Positions 1 to 5,376 of a stretch of DNA of 6,328 nucleotides are shown here, one piece after another. Within the stretch, counting starts at the first letter, position 1. Every line of letters starts with the position of its first letter. Made by a program: the position numbers and the translations under genes. The notes beneath the pieces are model-generated. The model was given only the letters and a program-made list of their open reading frames with translations. It did not search any database and was not told the DNA's origin. The stretch is from Acidobacteriota bacterium. Its GTDB lineage: Bacteria; Acidobacteriota; Thermoanaerobaculia; Multivoradales; JAHEKO01. The stretch spans positions 1-6,328 of the forward strand of contig JAUWSP010000170.1 in the NCBI GenBank assembly GCA_030610025.1, read 5' to 3'.

Positions 1-1186
1 CCTCGCCTTTCAGATAAGGCAGCATGTTGTAGCCGTCGAGATGCACCTTGTAGGTGCGTCCGATCGCCTGAACACCACCCTGGACCAGTTGCTCCTTGAT
101 GTCGGGCTCGCCCACAGCCGCCAGGAGAGTGGGCAGCATGTCCTCGTGAGAGAAGATGGCGTTCTCTTGAGTACCCGGCTCGATAACACCTGGCCAACGG
201 ATCAAAGTCGGTACGCGGTAGCCACCCTCCCAATTGGTGTTCTTCTCACCCCGGAAGGGGGTCGTCCCGCCGTCAGGCCAGGTAAATGTTTCTGCGCCGT
301 TGTCGGTCGAATACATGACGATGGTGTTCTCAGCGATGCCGAGCTCGTCCAGCTTGTCGAGAATCTCTCCGACATGCCCATCGTGCTCCACCATCCCGTC
401 CGGGTAGACACCGAGTCCGGTGACGCCCTCGGACTCGGCCTTGAGTCGCGTCCACACATGCATCCGGGTGGAGTTCCACCACAGGAAGAAGGGTTTGTCG
501 GCAGCATGAGCGCGTTCCATGAAGTTGATGGCCGCATCAGTGACCTCCTGGTCGACGGTCTCCATCCGCTTCATGTTTAGCGGGCCTGTGTCTTCGACCT
601 TACCGTCGGAAGTCGACTTGATCACTCCACGCGGGCCAAAAGTCTCCTTGAATGTGCGGCCGTCCGCCAACACCATGTCAGCCGGATAGTCGACGTTCTC
701 AGGCTCGTCTTCAGCGTTGAGGTGATAGAGGTTACCGAAGAACTCGTCGAAGCCGTGGTTGGTGGGCAGGTGCTCATCGCGATCACCAAGATGGTTCTTG
801 CCGTACTGACCTGTCATGTAGCCGTGGTTCTTGAGCAGGCCGGCAATGGTTGGATCCTCCGTGAACATCCCTTCCGCCGCTCCGGGCAGCCCGACCTTTG
901 TCAGACCGGTGCGGATGGGTGCCTGACCGGTGATAAACGCCGCGCGACCGGCAGTGCAGCTCTGCTGCCCATACCAATCCGTAAACAGCGCACCCTCCTT
1001 CGCGATGCGGTCGATATTGGGCGTCTTGTAGCCCATCATCCCCTGGTTGTAGGCACTGATGTTCCAAAGGCCAATGTCGTCACCCCAGACGACGACAATG
1101 TTGGGCTTGTCCTGGGCCATGGCAGCCGTGGCCGCGGTCAGACCAGCCGCGAGCACCAAAGCCACTGCAATTTTGCTTCCTCTCAT
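1..1186 (-). CDS. Arylsulfatase (type I, formylglycine-dependent), N-terminal 395 residues; C-terminus beyond the window
   Basis: Secreted sulfatase of the alkaline-phosphatase-like superfamily, expected to hydrolyse sulfate esters in the periplasm or outside the cell. The frame runs open from ATG 1186 to the window edge, 395 codons plus one base. Residues 1-24 form a signal peptide (RGSK, then a hydrophobic core, cleavage near AMA|Q). Active-site landmarks are in the expected order: Asp36-Asp37 in WGDDIG, the Cys77-Thr-Ala-Gly-Arg81 maturation motif, Lys130 and His132 in GKNHLG, His243 in TRMHVW, Asp295-Asn296 in STDNG and Lys315 in FRGEK. AGGAG lies 8 bases before the ATG (1195-1199), which supports this start. 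The family is usually about 500-560 residues, so roughly a quarter lies to the left. It follows the glycine-zipper gene by 97 bp on the same strand and may be read through from it. The substrate cannot be told. The family call is very secure. Confidence 0.95.
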   Translation of the reverse strand, partial: MRGSKIAVALVLAAGLTAATAAMAQDKPNIVVVWGDDIGLWNISAYNQGMMGYKTPNIDRIAKEGALFTDWYGQQSCTAGRAAFITGQAPIRTGLTKVGLPGAAEGMFTEDPTIAGLLKNHGYMTGQYGKNHLGDRDEHLPTNHGFDEFFGNLYHLNAEDEPENVDYPADMVLADGRTFKETFGPRGVIKSTSDGKVEDTGPLNMKRMETVDQEVTDAAINFMERAHAADKPFFLWWNSTRMHVWTRLKAESEGVTGLGVYPDGMVEHDGHVGEILDKLDELGIAENTIVMYSTDNGAETFTWPDGGTTPFRGEKNTNWEGGYRVPTLIRWPGVIEPGTQENAIFSHEDMLPTLLAAVGEPDIKEQLVQGGVQAIGRTYKVHLDGYNMLPYLKGE

Positions 1187-1194
1187 TCAGATAG

Positions 1195-1199
1195 CTCCT
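1195..1199 (-). promoter_or_regulatory. Shine-Dalgarno of the left sulfatase
   Basis: AGGAG on the minus strand with an 8-base spacer to ATG 1186. It decides the start and places the signal peptide at the N-terminus. The 97-bp gap upstream (1187-1283) shows no convincing hairpin terminator. A TTGACT box (minus strand, 1274-1279) has no well-spaced -10, so I do not call a separate promoter. Confidence 0.7.
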
Positions 1200-1283
1200 C
1201 TCTGTTGAATCGTCTCTCTTGACTCGGTCGATATGACAGAACCTCGATTGTCTGCTCCTGGTTGTGCTTCCGTAGTCAAGCCC

Positions 1284-1910
1284 TCAGCGCTTGCACGAGA
1301 TGCCTTCAGCGGTGCGGGCCTCTCGGACTTCGAGAATCGCCTGATCGGCCACTACGCTCGCCTGCTGAGCTGTGTCGACATCGTCGTCGAGCTCGGTCAG
1401 GCCGGTGAACAACTCGTTGGCGGTCTTCTGGTCCTTCTGGTCGACCGCAACGAGGGCTTCGATCCAATGCCCCGCGAGGGCGAAGTCGGGGTTCTCCGAC
1501 GTGGCCCCAGCCTTGGCGAGCAGCTCCGCACGATCGTGCTGGCAGTCCACCAGGGCATCGAGTGCATTCGTGTTGTCCTGGCCGATGGCCGCGATCCACT
1601 CCTCTTCCGTCTGAGGAAGATCGTAGGCCTCGCGCTCGGCGTCTTTCTGACGCAACTCCTCGAGCTCCGCCTTGTTTGCCTTCTTTTTCTTATTGGAGTC
1701 GGAGATGGCGCCACCCGCGGCGCCGCCGGCCGCGCCCACTGCGGCACCGACCACCGCTCCACCAAGGTCGCCCCCTACCAGCAAGCCGAGAATGGCTCCG
1801 CCGGCAGCCCCTCGGCCGGCCCAGCGGCCGGTGCCACTTTTGGCGAGAAGTGGTGTGCTCGCCAGGGCGACCACGAGGGCAAGACTCGTCAGTTTCTTAG
1901 CTCGGTTCAT
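1284..1910 (-). CDS. Secreted glycine-zipper protein with helical C-terminal region, 208 aa
   Basis: Hypothetical exported protein. Residues 1-23 (MNRAKKLTSLALVV..., ending STPLLA) are a signal peptide without a lipobox cysteine. Residues 33-70 are a glycine/alanine-rich hydrophobic stretch with many GxxxG spacings (GGAILGLLVGG, GAVVGAAVGAAGGAAGG), typical of glycine-zipper domains that pack in or on membranes, as in the Rickettsia 17-kDa antigen type. A Lys cluster (74-77) and a charged helix (78-95) follow, then a helical region to 208 rich in Ala, Asp and Gln. That region contains two cysteines (123 and 206) that could pair in the periplasm. The frame stays open to an ATG at 1991, but I chose ATG 1910: it begins the signal peptide and has AAGGA 7 bases upstream (1918-1922), while 1991 has neither. 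The precise role is unknown. Its promoter is shared with the vapB operator region. Confidence 0.85.
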   Translation of the reverse strand: MNRAKKLTSLALVVALASTPLLAKSGTGRWAGRGAAGGAILGLLVGGDLGGAVVGAAVGAAGGAAGGAISDSNKKKKANKAELEELRQKDAEREAYDLPQTEEEWIAAIGQDNTNALDALVDCQHDRAELLAKAGATSENPDFALAGHWIEALVAVDQKDQKTANELFTGLTELDDDVDTAQQASVVADQAILEVREARTAEGISCKR

Positions 1911-1917
1911 ACGGAGA

Positions 1918-1922
1918 TCCTT
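1918..1922 (-). promoter_or_regulatory. Shine-Dalgarno of the glycine-zipper gene
   Basis: AAGGA on the minus strand, 7 bases before ATG 1910. It settles the choice between this ATG and the in-frame upstream ATG at 1991, which has no comparable site. Confidence 0.7.
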
Positions 1923-2005
1923 CCCATGAATGACTCTTTGTGTAACGAGCGCATGGTCCCGTGAGACAACGACCTCGTACGGGGGCTGCATACTATCAGA
2001 GGTGA

Positions 2006-2046
2006 TTGATGTCGTGATGTTATAGAGCTTGATGCTATGATGTCAC
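2006..2046. promoter_or_regulatory. Putative VapB operator: inverted repeat plus TGATG half-sites
   Basis: Arms GTGATGTTATAG (2014-2025) and CTATGATGTCAC (2035-2046) are inverted repeats matching at 9 of 12 positions, with a 9-bp spacer, so their centres are 21 bp or two helical turns apart. TGATG also occurs at 2007, 2015, 2030 and 2038 (spacing 8, 15, 8), making two copies of TTGATGnnnTGATGT at 2006-2020 and 2029-2043. Ribbon-helix-helix antitoxins usually autorepress by binding such repeated short sites. Position over both promoters supports an operator, but binding is inferred. Confidence 0.5.
2019..2046 (-). promoter_or_regulatory. Leftward sigma70-type promoter for the glycine-zipper gene
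   Basis: On the minus strand GTGACA (2046 to 2041, 5 of 6 against TTGACA) is followed by a 16-bp spacer and TATAAC (2024 to 2019, 5 of 6 against TATAAT). Transcription would begin near 2012, giving a leader of about 100 nt before ATG 1910. The sequence match is seen; promoter activity is inferred. The box pair lies wholly inside the inverted repeat 2014-2046 and overlaps the rightward vapB promoter. Confidence 0.6.
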
Positions 2047-2048
2047 AA
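2033..2048 (+). promoter_or_regulatory. Rightward extended -10 promoter of vapBC, probably giving a leaderless mRNA
   Basis: TGCTATGAT (2033-2041) matches the extended -10 pattern TGnTATnAT, and its hexamer TATGAT is 5 of 6 to consensus. The matching -35 position (16-bp spacer) is GTGATG at 2014-2019, a weak 3 of 6 match, as is tolerated by extended -10 promoters. The start point expected about 7 bases after the hexamer falls on A2047 or A2048, that is, on the vapB ATG itself. No Shine-Dalgarno is visible upstream of that ATG, consistent with leaderless translation. Confidence 0.5.
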
Positions 2049-2314
2049 TGAGAACAACGGTGCGAATCGAAGACGATCTACTTCTCGAGCTCAAAGACAA
2101 AGCCGCCCGAGAGAGTTCCTCTCTTACCAGGGTCTTCAATCAGACCCTGAGAGCCGGCCTGCGAGCCGAGCAGGACACGAAGAAACCTCGCCGCCGCTAC
2201 CATGAGAAGACCCATTCGTTGGGTGTCCCTCGGGTCGACCTCACCAAGGCACTGTCTCTTTCCGCGCAACTGGAAGACAACGAATCTCTTCGCAAGGTGC
2301 AGCTGCGCAAATGA
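2048..2314 (+). CDS. vapB: VapB-like ribbon-helix-helix antitoxin, 88 aa
   Basis: Antitoxin partner of the downstream PIN toxin. Residues 1-8 (MRTTVRIE) form the DNA-contacting beta strand, about 9-22 helix A and about 24-39 helix B, which is the Arc/CopG/MetJ ribbon-helix-helix fold. A basic linker (44-50, KKPRRR) leads to a C-terminal tail (about 60-88) expected to wrap the toxin. The length is typical. ATG 2048 is the start because the fold begins at once. The two ATGs at 2037 and 2040 are in another frame, and no Shine-Dalgarno is present. Its stop TGA overlaps the toxin's ATG (ATGA, 2311-2314), as expected for stoichiometric co-translation. Expected to neutralise the toxin and repress from the 2006-2046 repeats. 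It is oriented against all the other genes of the window, which fits a mobile cassette. Confidence 0.85.
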   Translation: MRTTVRIEDDLLLELKDKAARESSSLTRVFNQTLRAGLRAEQDTKKPRRRYHEKTHSLGVPRVDLTKALSLSAQLEDNESLRKVQLRK

Positions 2315-2739
2315 AGCTTGTCGACCTCAATGTCCTGCTCTACATCGTCAACGAAGACGCGGTTTATCACCAGGCGTCTCTCGACTGGTGGGAAGAGACT
2401 CTACAGGGAGATGAGCCTGTAGGCCTCACCTGGGTGGTCCTGCTCGGCTTTCTTCGGCTGAGTACGAACCCGGCCATCTTTCCTTCTCCTCTCGACTCCG
2501 AAACCGCGCTTGCCAAGGTCGGAACCTGGTTGTCTCTCGACCAGACTCGCCTCGTCCGGGAGAGCGACGACCACTGGCATATCCTCAGCCGCCTTCTCTC
2601 CGCAACCGGCAGCGCCGGGAACCTGATAACGGATGGGCACCTGGCCGCTCTCGCCATCAGTCATGGCGCAACTCTCGTCTCCTTCGACAACGACTTCTCC
2701 CGCTTCTCGGGCCTGCGTTGGGAGAGCCCACCGAGGTAG
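2311..2739 (+). CDS. vapC: VapC-like PIN-domain ribonuclease toxin, 142 aa
   Basis: Mg/Mn-dependent RNase of the PIN superfamily; VapC toxins cleave tRNA or rRNA and stop translation. Visible landmarks are Asp5 in VDLNVLLYI, the TTNP-like segment FLRLSTNP at 47-54, Asp108 in ITDGHLAALAISHG, and Asp126 with Asp128 in SFDNDF near the end. These match the sub-group with 'D-N-LLY ... FLRL-TNP ... TDGHLAALA ... SFDNDFSRF'. The second acidic residue usually found in the middle of the domain (about residue 43-46) is not at the classical place, where WVVLLGFLRL is seen. Glu29 or Glu35 might serve, or this sub-group works with three or four Asp. No good Shine-Dalgarno is present, and the ATGA overlap with vapB implies translational coupling. 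The RNA target cannot be read from the sequence. Confidence 0.87.
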   Translation: MKLVDLNVLLYIVNEDAVYHQASLDWWEETLQGDEPVGLTWVVLLGFLRLSTNPAIFPSPLDSETALAKVGTWLSLDQTRLVRESDDHWHILSRLLSATGSAGNLITDGHLAALAISHGATLVSFDNDFSRFSGLRWESPPR

Positions 2740-2769
2740 GCCCCGGCTCGTGCTCCTTCAGTTGCACGC

Positions 2770-3417
2770 TCACCGGCTAGACGAGGTCGGCCCCTGCCGG
2801 TCGAACCGGCGACGAAGGAGGCGCGCCACGGGAAGATACAGCAACCACGCCAGATTCCACCAGAGCTCTCCAAAGTAGGCGAAGGGCAAGGTGATCAGCG
2901 CCGTAACCGGCTCGGTGAAGGCCTCGATCTGCACACCCACCGACTCCTCTTCGGAGATCCCCTCCCGTACCAGACCTTGCCGCCGTGCCAACCACCAGCT
3001 CGCCGCAGTAGCCAGGCCAATCAGCGCCACCGCCACACTCTCTCCAGCCCTGGCGCTCGCGCCCTCGACCTCGGCGCCGACCCGAACTACATACAGCAGG
3101 ATAAGAAGAGACAGCACAGAGACGATTGTGAGCGTCACATGGGCACCGCTGGTACGCTCGAGGCGCGCCATTTGATCGGTGCCCCTGAGCCAATAGAGGA
3201 TGATGAAGACCACGGCAATCAACATGGCCAACAGATTGCCGGAGTGCTCGGCCCACAGATCCAGAATCCAGATTCTGCCGCCGCTCTGCGAGCTCTCAGC
3301 GGGCAGCGGCAGCCACTCCACGAGCAGAATCAACGCCACGGCATAGACGCAATCCGTAAGAGTCCCCAGTCGCCGCAGTTGTTCCTTGGCCACCTCCAGC
3401 TTGGTCTTCTCACTCAT
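2770..3417 (-). CDS. TMEM175/DUF1211-like integral membrane protein, putative potassium or cation channel, 215 aa
   Basis: Inner-membrane protein with about six hydrophobic segments (roughly 20-36, 61-77, 94-112, 127-144, 168-183 and 186-200). The first carries RLGTLTDCVYAVALILLV (residues 16-33), which resembles the TMEM175/DUF1211 signature R-x3-FSD-x2-FAIAITLLV with Phe-Ser changed to Leu-Thr. The second and third segments (FIILYWLRGTDQMARLERTS) resemble that family's W-x2-H and R-x-D loop region. Bacterial members are about 200 residues and conduct K+, so size and order fit, but the match is moderate and the ion is not predictable. A charged C-terminus (LLRRRFDR) is cytosolic by the positive-inside rule. 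ATG 3417 overlaps the CDF stop by 4 bp (ATGA), so expression is tied to the CDF. Its 3' end meets vapC with only 30 bp between. Confidence 0.6.
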   Translation of the reverse strand: MSEKTKLEVAKEQLRRLGTLTDCVYAVALILLVEWLPLPAESSQSGGRIWILDLWAEHSGNLLAMLIAVVFIILYWLRGTDQMARLERTSGAHVTLTIVSVLSLLILLYVVRVGAEVEGASARAGESVAVALIGLATAASWWLARRQGLVREGISEEESVGVQIEAFTEPVTALITLPFAYFGELWWNLAWLLYLPVARLLRRRFDRQGPTSSSR

Positions 3418-4403
3418 GGCAGTTTCTCCACAGGCTGCTCGCTTTCGCCCACAAGGTCACCAGACCTCGCGCCGACATCTCCTGGCGTCGGCGGTTGGCC
3501 GGCGAGCTCCTCATCGGCAACGAAGACCGTGTCGACGGTCCAGCTGGGGTGAAGCTGTTGGATCCCGGCGTTGATCCGGCGGCGGATCTCGTCGAGCTCT
3601 TCGACCTGCCCGACTCGAAACTCCGGCGACACCACCACGTGGGCCAACAGATACGAGACTCGGCCCACCCTGACCATTCGCAGATAGTTCTTCTCGAAGG
3701 GGTAGCCGGCCACCAATTCGTGGAAGCGGCTCTTCACCTCTTCTTGTACGGCCGGCTCCGGCGAGATGAAAAGGAGCTCACCGATAGCGTCGCGAACGAT
3801 CCGCACTGGCTCAGGAATCACCAGCAGAACCAGCACAGCGACCAGGACCGGATCGACATAGGGCATCAGATGTGACCACTGCGATCTCTCGAGGAACATC
3901 GCAGCGATAAACGCCAACAGCACCGCCCCGCTCAAGATGCCATCGATCCTCCAGCTGCGAGCATCGACCTCGAGTAGGGGGGAGCCCGTTCTCTTGGCTG
4001 CGCGCGTCTGGATGACGGCCAGCAGCAGAGCCCCGATCATCGCCACGATGCTGTAGACCACCGCCCAGCCGAGGCTGATCTCCCGACCGCCATGAAAGAG
4101 CGCTCCGATCGCCGAGATCAGGGCGATCGCGCACAGACCCAGGATCAAGAGCCCTTTGACGGAATTGAGCAGCGGCTCGAAGCTGTAGTAGCCGAAATGA
4201 AAGACCTCGTCTTCGGCCTTCGTGACGAGACGCGAGACACGAAGGGTCAGCAGACTCATCACGAACGCGATGAGCGAGAAGAAACCATCCAGCAGAATGG
4301 CCTCGGATTGGGTTATCAGACCGAATCCGAGGCCCAAGGCTGCGAAGAAAACGTTGCCCCAGACCGACAATCGAAGGGCATCGCGCTCCGCACTTTCAGG
4401 CAT
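3414..4403 (-). CDS. Cation diffusion facilitator (CDF) family transporter, 329 aa
   Basis: Inner-membrane metal/proton antiporter of the CDF family (Zn, Fe, Mn, Co or Cd export in known members). Six membrane segments lie at about 12-30, 34-54, 82-103, 110-132, 155-171 and 180-197, followed by a cytosolic ferredoxin-like domain (about 215-297) and a disordered tail. The family hallmarks are LLDGFFSL in segment 2, FHFGYYSFEPLL (68-79) and VDARSWRIDGILS (146-158) in segment 5. Aligned to E. coli YiiP, the transport site Asp45-x3-Asp49/His153-x3-Asp157 becomes Asp39-x3-Ser43/Ser150-x3-Asp154, so two ligands are changed and metal choice is uncertain. Most of YiiP's cytosolic zinc-site ligands are also not retained. 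An in-frame TGA lies just upstream, which bounds the start; ATG 4403 has no close Shine-Dalgarno. It lies 55 bp after the barrel protein gene and overlaps the next gene by 4 bp. Confidence 0.88.
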   Translation of the reverse strand: MPESAERDALRLSVWGNVFFAALGLGFGLITQSEAILLDGFFSLIAFVMSLLTLRVSRLVTKAEDEVFHFGYYSFEPLLNSVKGLLILGLCAIALISAIGALFHGGREISLGWAVVYSIVAMIGALLLAVIQTRAAKRTGSPLLEVDARSWRIDGILSGAVLLAFIAAMFLERSQWSHLMPYVDPVLVAVLVLLVIPEPVRIVRDAIGELLFISPEPAVQEEVKSRFHELVAGYPFEKNYLRMVRVGRVSYLLAHVVVSPEFRVGQVEELDEIRRRINAGIQQLHPSWTVDTVFVADEELAGQPPTPGDVGARSGDLVGESEQPVEKLP

Positions 4404-4428
4404 GGCTAGACACGTCGCTCCCGCTCAT
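4396..4428 (-). CDS. Possible 10-codon upstream leader ORF overlapping the CDF start
   Basis: On the minus strand AGGAGAG (4440 to 4434) sits 7 bases, counted from AGGAG, before ATG 4428, which is ideal spacing. This ATG opens a 10-residue frame (MSGSDVSSHA) whose TGA (4398-4396) lies 2 bases after the CDF ATG (ATGCCTGA). The CDF ATG itself is about 32 bases from that Shine-Dalgarno. Ribosomes finishing the small ORF could restart on the CDF. The geometry is seen; translation and function are inferred. The peptide has no recognisable attenuation motif. Confidence 0.3.
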   Translation of the reverse strand: MSGSDVSSHA

Positions 4429-4458
4429 TTCATCTCTCCTATTCACTTGTCACGCTCT

Positions 4459-5376
4459 TCATCCAACCGGAATCGAGTAGGTGGCATTGATGCGATACGA
4501 GTTCTTGACAGCGCTACCCTCCCAACCTTTGTAGATCAAGCTGGTCCGGTACTCACCATAGAAGTTCCAGGTGTGCTTCTCCTTGACAAACACTCTGCCC
4601 AGTCGAAATGCAATGGGTATGTAGAGTTGGCCCGACTCCCAGTCGTATTGCGCCACCATGTCTCCATTGGAAACATACCAACCCTTGGCCAGCTTGTAGT
4701 TGACGATCGGCACGATGCCGAGCGGGTTGGTGTCGTTTGGGGGGCCCGGAGGGCGTTGCTGATCCGGTTCGATCGCGCGCCATACCTGGGTCACGAGAAT
4801 GCCATAGAACCAGTTGCCCTTGGCGTTGACCACTGCCATTGCCAGGCCATACCCCCACTCGTCGCGGGCAACCTCCTCGTCGCCGGGTAGCGTCACCAGG
4901 GGGCCGATGCCAAAGCGACCGCTTCCCCAATCCCAACTTTTCGGGATGATCAGGCCGAAAATCTCGGTGTTGCCGATGCCCGACTGACCCTGCGGGTTCT
5001 CGTAGTGGCGCAAGGTCAGGCGCGGCAAGATCGTGAAGCCCTTCAAGGGAATGGGTGCCACGATCCGCAGCTGTGCGAAGTCCGTGTTACCTGGCTTACG
5101 GGTTTGACCGTTTGCGAGGATGTCTTCGTGATAGCTCGGCATCGTCTGGTAGGCGAATTGGAACGACCACTGGGTGGCCGTGGAGTCCAACGCCATGGTC
5201 GCGCGGTCCTCCTCCGACATCTCGGAGACCTCCTCAGCCACTTCCTCACTGTCGTCTGCACCTGCCGCTGTCGCCTCCTGCTGTTCCTCCTGCGCTGCGC
5301 CGGGTCCAGACATACATAGCCCGAGCACAAGAACCATCCCGAGGACTCTGAGTCTTCGCTGTTCGAAAATCTTCAT
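4459..5376 (-). CDS. Outer-membrane beta-barrel protein, MetA-pathway / 'neuromedin U'-like family, 305 aa
   Basis: Predicted outer-membrane channel-like protein. Residues 1-28 (MKIFEQRRLRVLGMVLVLGL, ending GAA|Q) form a signal peptide. Residues 29-65 are a strongly acidic Glu/Asp/Ala linker. From about 68 onward, amphipathic strands alternate with turns: WSFQFAYQTMPSYH, AQLRIVAPIPL, TILPRLTLRHYENP, GIGNTEIFGLIIPKS, RFGIGPLVTLPGDEE, WGYGLAMAVVN, WFYGILVTQVW, IVPIVNYKLAKGWYVSN, LYIPIAFRLGRVF and a last strand ending in SIPVG. The order 'GIGD(N) ... GIGP..LP.. ... G.W..G.L..Q.W ... P.VNY.L..GWY' matches the proteins annotated as putative MetA-pathway of phenol degradation or neuromedin U. AAGGAG lies 7 bases before ATG 5376; the frame is open further up but without a signal peptide or start signal. 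It is first in a cluster with the CDF and the TMEM175-like gene. The transported substrate is unknown, perhaps an organic sulfate or its product. Confidence 0.82.
   Translation of the reverse strand: MKIFEQRRLRVLGMVLVLGLCMSGPGAAQEEQQEATAAGADDSEEVAEEVSEMSEEDRATMALDSTATQWSFQFAYQTMPSYHEDILANGQTRKPGNTDFAQLRIVAPIPLKGFTILPRLTLRHYENPQGQSGIGNTEIFGLIIPKSWDWGSGRFGIGPLVTLPGDEEVARDEWGYGLAMAVVNAKGNWFYGILVTQVWRAIEPDQQRPPGPPNDTNPLGIVPIVNYKLAKGWYVSNGDMVAQYDWESGQLYIPIAFRLGRVFVKEKHTWNFYGEYRTSLIYKGWEGSAVKNSYRINATYSIPVG

Noticed and set aside
41..580. Long plus-strand open frame opposite the left sulfatase
   Set aside because: It lies antisense to a gene with full sulfatase motifs, and its product has no coherent domain or start signal. 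Other plus-strand frames at 722-1222, 1233-1964, 3495-3875 and 4222-4890 are rejected for the same reason.
1911..1991. Upstream ATG at 1991 for the glycine-zipper gene
   Set aside because: No Shine-Dalgarno precedes it, and 27 polar residues would then come before an obvious signal peptide.
2006..2026. Alternative rightward promoter using TTGATG (2006-2011) and TATAGA (2021-2026)
   Set aside because: The spacer would be only 9 bp, far too short for sigma70.
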